A stretch of 64,000 bases of DNA from Tepidanaerobacter acetatoxydans_A (GTDB lineage: Bacteria > Bacillota > Thermosediminibacteria > Thermosediminibacterales > Tepidanaerobacteraceae), in the NCBI GenBank assembly GCA_022840405.1, contig JALHJR010000003.1, forward strand, positions 62,001 to 126,000, in the 5' to 3' direction. Under the pieces are notes generated by a model. The model searched no databases, was not told where the DNA came from, and saw nothing but the letters and a program-made list of their open reading frames with translations. How positions within the stretch are numbered: position 1 is the first letter of the stretch; the number at the start of each line of letters is the position of its first letter. Position numbers and translations under genes: made by a program. Below, piece by piece: positions 9,001 through 17,842 of the stretch.

Positions 9001-10335
9001 ATGGGGTACATATCAATAATAGCAGATGATCTTACTGGTGCCAGTGATACAGGCATTCAATTTCGAAAATATGGATTAAAGACCAAAGTCGTAGTTAATT
9101 ATGATACATTAGGTGAGTTTTTAGATTGTGATGAGATTTTAGCAATTAACTCAAATACCCGACCGTTAAATGACGAAAAAGCCTACAAAAGAGTTTTTGA
9201 TATATGCAATATGCTAAAAAATGCTGGTTTTAGCCGTATATACAAAAAGGTAGATTCAACATTTAGAGGAAATCCGGGAACTGAACTTGAGGCTGTGATG
9301 GATGCTCTTGGTTCAAACTTAGCAATATTAGTCCCGTCTTATCCGGATAATGGACGCTATATGGTAAATGGATATTTAAAAGTTACATCAGTACCTATTT
9401 ATACTGATAATAGTGTTGAAAACCTATGCTCATTCAATAAAATGGAACAAGAATTATGCCATGTTCCAACGATTATTCAAAAACAAGTAGGAAGAAAAGT
9501 GGGCAACATAGACTTGAAAACTGTTCGTCAAGGTAGTTTTGCAATATTAGGTGCAGTAGAAGATCTCCAGGAAAATGGATACCAAATAATAGCTATTGAT
9601 GCTGTCACGAAAGATGATTTTAACAATATTGTACTTGCTTGCAAGTCCCTGCCGGAAGAAACAGTAATGGCAGGTGCGGCAGGATTTGCCGCATATTTAC
9701 CTAAGGTGATAGGTCTATCATCTGATAAACTTGCAAGGCTGCCGTCAAAGGAAGGAATTATACTAGTGGTAGCCGGAACATGCAATCAGACAACTCGCTG
9801 GCAGATAGAAGAAGTATTAAAAAACATAAATGCTGATTTTACAAAAATCAACACAGAAAAAATAATTAAAGGTATGGCAGCTGAAGAAGTACAAGAAATT
9901 GTGCAAAAGATTCGAATAAATATTGAAACTCAAAAAACAGCATCTAAACCATTCATAATAGCAGTGGATACGCTTTTTAAGCCAATAAACGAAAAAGACT
10001 CCTCAATAAATAAACAGGGAAAGATTATAGCATCTGCTATCGGTGAAATTGTAGTTAAGCTAATTGATGAAAAAGTAGTTCAAAGCCTTGTAATAACCGG
10101 TGGCGATACGGCTCTTCATGTATTAAGCGCATTAAAAGCGAAGGGTATAGAGTTGGAAGATGAAATCCTAGCCGGTATTCCATTGGGACGATTAATCGGA
10201 GGTAAAGCCCATGATATTCCCATTGTGACTAAAGCCGGAGGTTTTGGAACGCCGACGGCAATTTTGGAGGTAATTAAACATCTGCAAAATAATATCGAAG
10301 CAGAAAAAACATTAAATTTTTTAGAAGAAGTGTAA
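9001..10335 (+). CDS. Four-carbon acid-sugar kinase (DUF1537 family)
   Basis: ATP-dependent kinase of the DUF1537/OtnK/DtnK family, which phosphorylates C4 sugar acids such as D-threonate, L-threonate or D-erythronate at O4. The N-terminal substrate domain starts with the hallmark ADDLTGASDTG and contains YKKVDSTFRGNPGTEL and LVPSYPDNGR; the C-terminal ATP-binding domain shows SLVITGGDTALHVL, AGIPLGRLIGG and TKAGGFGTPTAI. The 444-residue length is usual. GGAAGGAG precedes ATG 9001. It is first in a sigma-54-driven operon and followed by a PdxA2-type dehydrogenase, the pairing described for D-threonate breakdown to dihydroxyacetone phosphate. Substrate stereochemistry cannot be read from sequence. 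Confidence 0.88.
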   Translation: MGYISIIADDLTGASDTGIQFRKYGLKTKVVVNYDTLGEFLDCDEILAINSNTRPLNDEKAYKRVFDICNMLKNAGFSRIYKKVDSTFRGNPGTELEAVMDALGSNLAILVPSYPDNGRYMVNGYLKVTSVPIYTDNSVENLCSFNKMEQELCHVPTIIQKQVGRKVGNIDLKTVRQGSFAILGAVEDLQENGYQIIAIDAVTKDDFNNIVLACKSLPEETVMAGAAGFAAYLPKVIGLSSDKLARLPSKEGIILVVAGTCNQTTRWQIEEVLKNINADFTKINTEKIIKGMAAEEVQEIVQKIRINIETQKTASKPFIIAVDTLFKPINEKDSSINKQGKIIASAIGEIVVKLIDEKVVQSLVITGGDTALHVLSALKAKGIELEDEILAGIPLGRLIGGKAHDIPIVTKAGGFGTPTAILEVIKHLQNNIEAEKTLNFLEEV

Positions 10336-10379
10336 TAATCCATAATACTTAAATTTGTTGCCAAGGAGGTTAATAAATA

Positions 10380-11414
10380 ATGTCTAGTAAAAAGCCCATA
10401 GTAGCTATCACAGTAGGTGATCCCTGCGGTATCGGCCCTGAGATAACGGCTAAAGCCTTAAGTAATGCTGAAATATATGATAAATGCAACCCTGTTGTAA
10501 TAAGTGATGCCGAGGTCATGAAACAAGCGATAAAAATTGCAAAAGTAAATATGCAAATAAACCCTGTGACTAATGTCGAAGACTGTAAATACGAGTATGG
10601 GACAATCGATGTATTTGATTTAAAAAATGTAGATGTCGAGAGAATTGAATTTGGTAAAGTGACAAAACTAGGAGGTGAGTCAAGCTTTCAGTATATAGTA
10701 AAAGGTATCGAGCTGGCATTGGAAGGCAAGGTGGATGCAGTTACAACAGGTCCGATACACAAACAGGCCATAAATCTTGCAGGACATAAGTATTCGGGCC
10801 ACACGGAGATATTTGCCGATTATACTAATACCAAAGACTACTGCATGATGCTTGTGGACAAAGATTTTCGAGTTTCACATGTTACAACACATGTGGCCTT
10901 TAGGCAAGTGCCGGATTTAGTTACGAAGGACAGAGTTCTTAAGGTAATCCAGCTTACGAATGAAGCAGTAACAAAAATGGGCATAGAAAATCCTCGCACA
11001 GCTGTAGCGGGTCTTAATCCACATTCTGGTGAAGACGGTCTTTTCGGACGAGAGGAAATAGAAGAAATTGAGCCTGCGATAAAAGAAGCATCTTCAATGG
11101 GAATACAGGTAGAAGGTCCCGTACCGCCTGATACCGTATTTGTCAAACTTAGAGGAGGCCAATATGATGCAGTAGTAGCCATGTATCACGACCAAGGCCA
11201 CATCCCCACAAAACTTGTTGGCTTTAAATACGATGACAAGTTAGGAAAATGGGGCTCCCTCTCCGGCGTCAATACAACTTTAGGATTGCCTATAATTCGG
11301 ACATCGGTAGATCATGGTGTGGCTTTCGGCAAAGCCGGTAAAGGCACAGCAAACCCCGAAAGCATGATTGACGCCATAAATCTTGCAGCTGTAATGGCTG
11401 GTGGGAAGGTGTGA
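10380..11414 (+). CDS. pdxA2: PdxA2-type 4-phosphosugar-acid dehydrogenase
   Basis: NAD-dependent, metal-dependent oxidative decarboxylase of the PdxA family. It reads VAITVGDPCGIGPEITAKAL at the start, then TGPIHKQAI, a GHTE motif near residue 139 and the metal-ligand region (THVAFRQVP, GLNPHSGEDGLFG, MYHDQGHIP). The family includes PdxA of vitamin B6 synthesis and PdxA2, which oxidises 4-phospho-D-threonate or 4-phospho-D-erythronate to dihydroxyacetone phosphate and CO2. Its position immediately after a DUF1537 kinase favours PdxA2. AAGGAGG precedes ATG 10380. About 344 residues is typical. No other pyridoxine gene is near. Confidence 0.88.
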   Translation: MSSKKPIVAITVGDPCGIGPEITAKALSNAEIYDKCNPVVISDAEVMKQAIKIAKVNMQINPVTNVEDCKYEYGTIDVFDLKNVDVERIEFGKVTKLGGESSFQYIVKGIELALEGKVDAVTTGPIHKQAINLAGHKYSGHTEIFADYTNTKDYCMMLVDKDFRVSHVTTHVAFRQVPDLVTKDRVLKVIQLTNEAVTKMGIENPRTAVAGLNPHSGEDGLFGREEIEEIEPAIKEASSMGIQVEGPVPPDTVFVKLRGGQYDAVVAMYHDQGHIPTKLVGFKYDDKLGKWGSLSGVNTTLGLPIIRTSVDHGVAFGKAGKGTANPESMIDAINLAAVMAGGKV

Positions 11415-11421
11415 TGGTGTA

Positions 11422-12372
11422 ATGAAAAAAATCCTCATAACTAGTCCTATCCACTCTTGCGGAACAGATATGCTTAAAGAAAAATTCGAAGTGATCATAG
11501 CTCCAGATGAAAGCAAAGAAACACTTATGGGTCTGGTTAAAGATGTTGATGGAATGATTGTGCGCCTTGCGCAAATTGACAAGGATATTATCAGTAATGG
11601 AAAAAATCTTAAGATAATAGCGAAACATGGTGCAGGTGTAGATAATATAGACGTTAAGTTTGCAACTGAATGCGGTATATGTATAGTGAACACTGGTAAT
11701 GCCAATTCTCTTTCTGTGGCAGAACATACCATTGCAGCTATGATGGCGGTGTTCAAAAGGATAACAATAATAGATAAAGCTCTCAGAAATGGCAACTGGT
11801 TTATTAAAAATGATAACCGTTCGCTGGATTTCACAGGAAAAACTTTGGGTTTAATCGGTGTGGGAAGTATAGGCTCAGAAGTTGCGAGAATGGCAATTAA
11901 TGGTTTTCAAATGAAAGTATTAGCTTATGACCCTTATATTGACAAAAAGAAAGCAGCCGCAAAAGGAATAGAGATTAGAAATAGCTTGGAAGAAGTTTTT
12001 AAAATTGCCGATGTTATTTCCATACACTTACCACTAACTTTAGAAACAAAAGGTCTTATCAATCGCAAACTTCTTTTCATGCTTAAGCCTACAGCCGTGT
12101 TTATAAATTTTGCAAGAGGAGAAGTTGTTGATGAAGAGGCTTTGCTTGAATTATTAAAAGAAGGTAAAATTTATGGAGCTGCATTAGATGCTTTTTGCAG
12201 AGAACCTTTGCCGGACAATAGCCCGTTTTTAAAACTTGAAAATGTAATATTATCTCCTCATGGAGCTAGTTTTACTGAGGAGTGCCGTTCCAGAATGTCT
12301 AAGTATTTAGCGGAAGATATCATAGCTTTTTTTGAGGGAAAAAAACCTGCACGAGTCGTGAATTTGAAATAA
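11422..12372 (+). CDS. D-isomer-specific 2-hydroxyacid dehydrogenase
   Basis: NAD-dependent dehydrogenase of the D-2-hydroxyacid/phosphoglycerate dehydrogenase family. The Rossmann motif LGLIGVGSIGSEVARMA is near residue 145, the catalytic Arg in NFARGEVVDEEAL near 230, and catalytic His in SPHGAS near 282. It is closest in layout to SerA-like and hydroxypyruvate reductase-like enzymes without the ACT domain. ATG 11422 lies seven bases after the pdxA2 stop, so the genes are coupled. In the operon it may oxidise the imported sugar acid or reduce a 2-keto intermediate; which one is unknown. Confidence 0.87.
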   Translation: MKKILITSPIHSCGTDMLKEKFEVIIAPDESKETLMGLVKDVDGMIVRLAQIDKDIISNGKNLKIIAKHGAGVDNIDVKFATECGICIVNTGNANSLSVAEHTIAAMMAVFKRITIIDKALRNGNWFIKNDNRSLDFTGKTLGLIGVGSIGSEVARMAINGFQMKVLAYDPYIDKKKAAAKGIEIRNSLEEVFKIADVISIHLPLTLETKGLINRKLLFMLKPTAVFINFARGEVVDEEALLELLKEGKIYGAALDAFCREPLPDNSPFLKLENVILSPHGASFTEECRSRMSKYLAEDIIAFFEGKKPARVVNLK

Positions 12373-12402
12373 AATCTAAACAACTAGAAAAGGAGTGGCA
12401 TT

Positions 12403-13284
12403 ATGTTTGAGCCTAAAGGTATTATAGTCGCTATGTTGACGCCTATGTTTCCTGACGAAACAATAAATGAAAAAGAATTAAGAAATCAGGTAAACCGCTT
12501 TGTAAATAGCGGAATACACGGTCTTTTTTGTCTTGGTACAAATGGAGAGTTCTATGGGTTGAGTTATGAAGAAAAACTGCGAGTAATAGAAGTTGTAATA
12601 GATGAAAACAAGGGCAGATTGCCAGTTTATGCAGGGACGGGTTGCATTACTACAAAGGAAACCATTGGATTAACAAGAAAAGCCAAAGAAATGGGAGCAG
12701 ACGCGGTATCAATTGTATGCCCATATTATGCTGCAAGTGATCAAAAAATGCTTTACAATCATTTTAGGGATATAGCTTTAGCAGTTGATATACCAATTAT
12801 CCTCTACAACATTCCTCCTCGAACAGGAGTGAATTTAGGGGTAGAAACAGTGAAAAAACTTTCAGAGATAGATAATATTGTTGGGATAAAAGACAGCAGC
12901 GGAAATTTTGATAATATACTTAAGTATATAGAAGCAACACCGGAGGATTTTTCAGTGCTTTCGGGGAACGATTCTTTGATTTTATGGAATCTATTAGCTG
13001 GAGGCAAGGGAGGAATAGCTGGTTGTGCAAATATAGTTCCTAGGGAACTAGTTGCTATATATGAAAAATTTATCACAGGAGATTTGGAAGGTGCCAAAAA
13101 AGCCCAGGTCAGTATAAGACCGATTAGAGAGGTATTTAAAATGGGGAATCCTAATTCAATTATCAAACGTGCAACGGAATTAATGGGTTACGAGGTAGGT
13201 CCTTGCCGAGCACCATTTAATATAGATGATTCTAAAATTGATGCTGCATTAAAAGTAGTTTTAAGTAAATTTGAGAAGCAATAA
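12403..13284 (+). CDS. DapA-family aldolase/dehydratase
   Basis: Class I TIM-barrel lyase of the dihydrodipicolinate synthase/N-acetylneuraminate lyase superfamily. GIIVAMLTPMF opens the protein, GTNGEFYGLSYEEK carries the substrate-carboxylate loop, ILYNIPPRTGVNL carries the conserved Tyr, and GIKDSSGNFDN contains the Schiff-base lysine near residue 164. Length of 293 residues is usual. The organism's lysine-pathway DapA is not expected in a catabolic operon, so this copy probably cleaves or dehydrates a 2-keto-3-deoxy sugar acid or a hydroxy-keto acid. That is inferred from neighbours only. AAAGGAG precedes ATG 12403. Confidence 0.87.
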   Translation: MFEPKGIIVAMLTPMFPDETINEKELRNQVNRFVNSGIHGLFCLGTNGEFYGLSYEEKLRVIEVVIDENKGRLPVYAGTGCITTKETIGLTRKAKEMGADAVSIVCPYYAASDQKMLYNHFRDIALAVDIPIILYNIPPRTGVNLGVETVKKLSEIDNIVGIKDSSGNFDNILKYIEATPEDFSVLSGNDSLILWNLLAGGKGGIAGCANIVPRELVAIYEKFITGDLEGAKKAQVSIRPIREVFKMGNPNSIIKRATELMGYEVGPCRAPFNIDDSKIDAALKVVLSKFEKQ

Positions 13285-13300
13285 ATAAAGGAGAATAAAT

Positions 13301-14446
13301 ATGACAAGTATTTATCAGATGAGGCTTCCAAGAATGGTCATAGGCGGAGCTGGAAGCGTCTCACAGCTATCTGAACTTGCAAAAGAATCGAAAGCAAAAG
13401 ATGTAATAATTTTGACAGATAGAGGAATATTCGAAACCGGTATTACCTTGCGGATTGAAAAAATACTTTCTTCATGTAATACAAGGATTGTAAAAGATGT
13501 TCCATCTGAGCCGGAATATGCCCAGGTACTTAAAATATATGACGAAATTAAAAATGTAGAATTTGACTTAATTGTTGCAGTAGGCGGTGGAAGTGTTATG
13601 GATACTGCCAAGATAATTTCAGTTTTGGTGACTAACCCGGAATATGCTAAAGATATTTTAAATCCCTCATTAATTAAAAACAGAGGCAAATTGTCAATAT
13701 TTATCCCGACTACAGCAGGAACAGGCTCTGAAGCAACGCCTAATTCCATAGTAGTTGTTCCAGAGAAAGAATTAAAAGTCGGAATTGTTAATCCAAACTT
13801 TATACCGGATTATGTGATACTTGATCCTGAAATGACATTGAAGCTTCCGCCTTCGGTTACTGCCTCAACTGGCTTAGATGCATTTTGCCATGCTATCGAA
13901 TGTTTTATTTCTAAGAAGGCCAATCCTTTCAGTGACATGTATGCATTAAAAGCAATCAACCTCATTTCAAAAAATATAAGGAGGGCATATGCCAGTGGTA
14001 GCGATATTTCTGCACGAGAGAATATGTTGCTTGCTGCCTTTTACGGAGGAATGTGTATAGCATCATCAAGCACGGTTGCAGTGCATGCTCTCTCTTATCC
14101 CCTTGGTGGTAAATATCGCATACCACATGGAATATCGAATGCCATTTTACTTCCTTATGTTATGGAATACAATGCAGATTATGTTGAAGATAAGTTTAAA
14201 GAGGTTGCCGTTGCTATGGGTTTAGATGTTGATGAATCTAGCAATATCTCCAAAAAAGTTGTAGAAGAAATATTCAAGTTAACAGATGACTTAAAAATAC
14301 CACATGATTTAAAGAAATATGGGATAACAAAAGCAGATCTTGACATTCTTGTCGAAGGAGCTGCCAAAGTGACAAGGCTTTTGGATAATAATCCCAAATC
14401 AATGACAAAAGATGATATAAAAAATATATATCTAAAGATAATTTAA
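13301..14446 (+). CDS. Iron-containing alcohol dehydrogenase
   Basis: Group III (Fe-ADH) NAD(P)-dependent dehydrogenase. GGGSVMDTAK near residue 97 binds the dinucleotide; TTAGTGSEATPNSIV is the family signature; the metal site is formed by Asp and His residues in TGLDAFCHAIECF and HALSYPLGGKYRIPHGISNA. The length of 381 residues is normal. The family reduces aldehydes or oxidises hydroxyacids and 1,3-propanediol-type alcohols. In this operon it likely disposes of an aldehyde or semialdehyde released by the DapA-type lyase, regenerating NAD+. GGAG sits before ATG 13301. A 115-base AT-rich spacer separates it from the transporter genes, with no clear promoter or terminator. Confidence 0.9.
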   Translation: MTSIYQMRLPRMVIGGAGSVSQLSELAKESKAKDVIILTDRGIFETGITLRIEKILSSCNTRIVKDVPSEPEYAQVLKIYDEIKNVEFDLIVAVGGGSVMDTAKIISVLVTNPEYAKDILNPSLIKNRGKLSIFIPTTAGTGSEATPNSIVVVPEKELKVGIVNPNFIPDYVILDPEMTLKLPPSVTASTGLDAFCHAIECFISKKANPFSDMYALKAINLISKNIRRAYASGSDISARENMLLAAFYGGMCIASSSTVAVHALSYPLGGKYRIPHGISNAILLPYVMEYNADYVEDKFKEVAVAMGLDVDESSNISKKVVEEIFKLTDDLKIPHDLKKYGITKADLDILVEGAAKVTRLLDNNPKSMTKDDIKNIYLKII

Positions 14447-14561
14447 AGCTATTTAATACTAGAAGAATAATGCTATATGAAGACAATCAAGTTAAATCGT
14501 TAAAAAAAATACTAATATATGTCTATTTTGTCTAGAGATTTAAAGGAGGGATAAACCCTTA

Positions 14562-15062
14562 ATGAATGGACAAATATTAAAGAAATACCAAGATTTGATT
14601 ACAGGCATTGTCATCGCAGTGTTTGCTATTTCTTACTTAATCGGTTCAATTTATATCAAACCAAGTCCACACGTATCTATAGGTGCTGAATTTATGCCAA
14701 GAATTTATGGAAGCATTCTTTTACTACTGGCTGTATTCCTGACATACCAAGGTTTTTTAAAAGCAAAACAATTTTTAGATATACACGAAGAAAAAGGAGA
14801 AGAAGAACAGAAAGATACAAAAAATGCCGTACTTTCTTTTGCATTAATTTTTGCTTATGTGGCGTTCATGGAAATACTGGGTTTTGTAATTTCTTCGATG
14901 ATATTCCTTTTTATTATGAGTATATTGCTCGCACCTGCGAATACACGACATAATTATTTTACAACTGTTATTTATTCAATTGTGCTGCCGCTTAGCACTT
15001 ATGCACTGTTCAAAGACATAATGCATCTTTCTCTTCCGATGGGAATATTATTTGGAAAATAA
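14562..15062 (+). CDS. Tripartite tricarboxylate transporter small membrane subunit (TctB family)
   Basis: Membrane protein of 166 residues with four predicted helices (about residues 10-30, 48-63, 87-123 and 130-150) separated by an acidic, E/K-rich cytoplasmic loop near residues 72-86. It precedes a TctA protein and a TctC-like lipoprotein, the standard order of the TTT importers for carboxylates. AAAGGAGGG lies upstream of ATG 14562. TctB sequences are poorly conserved, so the call rests on size, topology and neighbours. Confidence 0.82.
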   Translation: MNGQILKKYQDLITGIVIAVFAISYLIGSIYIKPSPHVSIGAEFMPRIYGSILLLLAVFLTYQGFLKAKQFLDIHEEKGEEEQKDTKNAVLSFALIFAYVAFMEILGFVISSMIFLFIMSILLAPANTRHNYFTTVIYSIVLPLSTYALFKDIMHLSLPMGILFGK

Positions 15063-15087
15063 AAATTGAGGGAGGTATGAGAAAACC

Positions 15088-16590
15088 ATGTTTGAATCTT
15101 TTGCTATTGGTGCAGCGGCAATATTAAATCCTTCATGCTTAGTTGCAATATTATTTGGAGTGATCATAGGAATAGTGTTTGGAGCAATTCCCGGTTTGAG
15201 TGCTACAATGGCAGTTGCATTATTCTTGCCAATTACTTATGGTTTAGATGATGTAACTGGGATTGTGTTGCTTGTTTCACTGTATATTGGGGGTATATCT
15301 GGCGGGCTTATTTCTGCAATTCTGACACGAATTCCTGGAACGCCATCTGCGGTAGCCACCTGCTTTGATGGATATCCACTTACTGTCAAAGGCGAAGGGC
15401 CTAAGGCCCTCGGCGTAGGCATTGTATCGTCTTTTATAGGTATGATTATATCTACCATAGTACTAATATTCTTAGCGCCATGGTTGGCTAAGATAGCAAT
15501 TAAATTCGGAGCTTATGAATACTTTTCTGTAGCAGTGTTTTCTTTAACTATGATGGCTAGCTTGGCAGGCAAGTCTTTAGCGAAGGGCTTAATTTCTGGA
15601 TTTATGGGATGCGCATTTGCCACAGTTGGGTTAGATAGTATTGGAAGTGTATCTCGTTATACATTTGGCAATGTGCAGATAGCTTCAGGTTTTAATATAT
15701 TGCCTGTTCTCATAGGCTTATTTGCTATTTCCGAAATACTTATCACAGCAGAAACGGCTAAACATGCTAAAAAAATAGAAATTATTAAAGTTGACATTAA
15801 AAAGATTAAAGGATTTGGTTTTAGTTGGAAGGAATTTATTGAGCAAAAGTGGAATATGCTGATTTCTGCCCTATGTGGCACAGGCATAGGGATATTGCCG
15901 GGAATTGGTGGAGGGGTTGCCAATGTTCTAACTTATGGAGTTATTAAAAATCGCTCAAAATATCCTGAAAAATTCGGTACTGGGGTAATTGATGGTATAG
16001 TAGCTTCAGAAACATCTAATAATGCAGCGATTGGAGGAGCACTTGTACCACTATTAGCACTTGGCATTCCGGGTGATACCGTTACAGCTATGCTTTTAGG
16101 AGGATTAACAATAAAAGGCATAACGCCCGGACCATTAATGTTTACCCAGAATATCGATATTGTATATGCTATATTTTTAACTATGATTATTGGCTCCATT
16201 GCGATGCTGCTCATTGAGTTTTATGGTTTGCGCTGGTTTGCAGCATTGCTAAATGTTCCAAAGTATTATCTATTGCCAGGGATATTCATATTTTGTGTGA
16301 TTGGTGCTTTTGGAGTCAGCAATCGTATCTTTGATGTTTGGACACTGTTGCTTTTTGGTGCACTAGGTTATATTTTTCATAAATTAGACATTCCTTCTTC
16401 ACCATTTATATTAGGTTTTATAATTGGACCTTTAATGGAAATTAATTTGAGACGTGGTCTGATGTTTTCACAAGGTGATTTTACTCCTTTCTTGACTGAA
16501 CCAATTTCGGCAGCGTTCCTAATAGCCGCATTAATTAGTATGATATTAAGTGTTATTAGAGCAAAAAAGACAGGAGCTATCGGTAAATAA
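15088..16590 (+). CDS. Tripartite tricarboxylate transporter large permease (TctA family)
   Basis: Large permease subunit with about 12 membrane helices. The family signature GAIPGLSATMAVALFLPITYGL lies near residues 33-54 (key residues G-A-I-P-G-L) and a second related loop is GIGILPGIGGGVANVL near 265, followed by ETSNNAAIGGALVPLLALGIPGD. 500 residues matches the family. It moves a carboxylate across the membrane using an ion gradient after delivery by the binding protein encoded next. GGGAGG precedes ATG 15088. The co-operonic sugar-acid genes suggest the cargo is a hydroxylated C4-C6 acid. Confidence 0.92.
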   Translation: MFESFAIGAAAILNPSCLVAILFGVIIGIVFGAIPGLSATMAVALFLPITYGLDDVTGIVLLVSLYIGGISGGLISAILTRIPGTPSAVATCFDGYPLTVKGEGPKALGVGIVSSFIGMIISTIVLIFLAPWLAKIAIKFGAYEYFSVAVFSLTMMASLAGKSLAKGLISGFMGCAFATVGLDSIGSVSRYTFGNVQIASGFNILPVLIGLFAISEILITAETAKHAKKIEIIKVDIKKIKGFGFSWKEFIEQKWNMLISALCGTGIGILPGIGGGVANVLTYGVIKNRSKYPEKFGTGVIDGIVASETSNNAAIGGALVPLLALGIPGDTVTAMLLGGLTIKGITPGPLMFTQNIDIVYAIFLTMIIGSIAMLLIEFYGLRWFAALLNVPKYYLLPGIFIFCVIGAFGVSNRIFDVWTLLLFGALGYIFHKLDIPSSPFILGFIIGPLMEINLRRGLMFSQGDFTPFLTEPISAAFLIAALISMILSVIRAKKTGAIGK

Positions 16591-16654
16591 AACAATGGGA
16601 AGATTAGTTTTTTCAATATATTTCAATAAACTAAAAAATAAAGGGGAGACAAAA

Positions 16655-17665
16655 ATGAAAAAGAAAAAAATTATTTCAATTGCAATGGCTATTGTGTTAG
16701 CATGCATTATAATAGTCGGTTGCGGTAAAAACGGAAATAATGCGGAATCACCTGTTAAAGAACAACCTTCAGAGGCACTTGATTGGCCAAATAAAACAAT
16801 TGAAATTATCGTTCCGTTTAAGGCAGGTGGCGATACAGATTTCCACGCACGTACCTATGCAAAGTATCTTGAACCCATTTTAGGTGTACCTATTGTAATT
16901 ATAAACGTAGACGGTGCAAACGGAAGCGCAGGTACAATTCAAGTGCGAGATGCTAAACCAGATGGCTATACAGCTTTGTTTTTCCATGACTCAATGCTAA
17001 TGAATAAGATTGTTGGTGTAACTGATTTTGCACATGAGGCATTTGATGTTTGTGCAACAGGCATACTGGATAAATCATATATATTAGCTGTTAACGCAAA
17101 TAGTCCTTACAAGACTCTTGATGATTTAATTAACCATGCAAAAGAAAATCCGGGTCAGGTAAAATATGCTTCTTCAATTGGTGGTTATACTTATTATGTA
17201 GGTAGAAAACTTGAAGAAGTTGCTGGAGTTGATTTTAACATTGTAGATGCTGGTGGTGGTGCGGATAGAAATGCAGCACTTCTCGCACAAAAAATTGATA
17301 CCAATGTAAATCCTTACGGTGTTATGAAACCATATATCGACTCAGGAGACTTTCGCGTGCTAGCTGTTTTCTCAGAGGATCGCAGCAGTTTATTTCCAGA
17401 TGTGCCAACAGCTAAAGAACAGGGATACGATATTACAGCGCAACGTGCATATTTCTTATCTTTCCCCAAAGGAACAGATCCGCGTATAATTCAAAAAGTA
17501 AGTGATGCGATGGGCCAAGTTTCCCGAATGCCTGAGTATGCAGAAGACATAGCTAAAGCTTACTGTGTTGAGCCGGCTTATATGAATACCGAAGAAACAA
17601 AAGCTTATCTTGATAATGCAATGAAAGAATTTGAAGCCGCATCAGCTATGATACTTGGTGAATAA
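16655..17665 (+). CDS. TctC/Bug-family substrate-binding lipoprotein
   Basis: Extracytoplasmic solute-binding protein for the TTT importer. It has a lipoprotein signal: a positive start (MKKKKI), a hydrophobic core and a lipobox IIVGC near residue 24. The mature part shows the Bug-family landmarks WPNKTIEIIVPFKAGGDTD and GANGSAGTIQVRDAKPDGYT, and NVNPYGVMKPYIDSGDFRVLAVFSEDRSSLFPDVPTAKEQGYD near 240-280 (as landmarks L-A-V-F-S, P-T-A-K-E-Q-G). ATG 16655 is chosen for the AAGGGGAG site; the frame is open upstream to 16550 but would lose the signal peptide. It is the last gene of the operon, followed by a terminator. Confidence 0.9.
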   Translation: MKKKKIISIAMAIVLACIIIVGCGKNGNNAESPVKEQPSEALDWPNKTIEIIVPFKAGGDTDFHARTYAKYLEPILGVPIVIINVDGANGSAGTIQVRDAKPDGYTALFFHDSMLMNKIVGVTDFAHEAFDVCATGILDKSYILAVNANSPYKTLDDLINHAKENPGQVKYASSIGGYTYYVGRKLEEVAGVDFNIVDAGGGADRNAALLAQKIDTNVNPYGVMKPYIDSGDFRVLAVFSEDRSSLFPDVPTAKEQGYDITAQRAYFLSFPKGTDPRIIQKVSDAMGQVSRMPEYAEDIAKAYCVEPAYMNTEETKAYLDNAMKEFEAASAMILGE

Positions 17666-17750
17666 GATTATATATTAAATAGTAGCCAAACAACAACTAC
17701 TTAATTGGTATAAATAGATAAAAATAGTATTTTTCCAAAAATGATAAAAT

Positions 17751-17796
17751 AAGAGCTACCGGTTAAAAAGGTATTAATAACAAGGTAGCTCTTTAA
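17751..17796 (+). terminator. Terminator of the sugar-acid operon
   Basis: A ten-base-pair stem AAGAGCTACC/GGTAGCTCTT closes a 23-base loop and is followed by a short T-rich stretch. Confidence 0.7.
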
Positions 17797-17816
17797 TTTG
17801 GCAACTATAACAAGAA

Positions 17817-17842
17817 GGAACCTTACGGTTCCCATTTTTATT
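17817..17842 (+). terminator. Second hairpin terminator, convergent with the anti-sigma gene
   Basis: GGAACC-TTAC-GGTTCC followed by a T-rich run. It repeats the hairpin at 6721 and ends at the stop codon of the opposing gene. Confidence 0.6.

Noticed and set aside
10838..11834. Overlapping minus-strand frames opposite pdxA2 and the hydroxyacid dehydrogenase
   Set aside because: They are shadows of conserved genes in AT-rich DNA, with Ser/Ile-rich composition and no family features.
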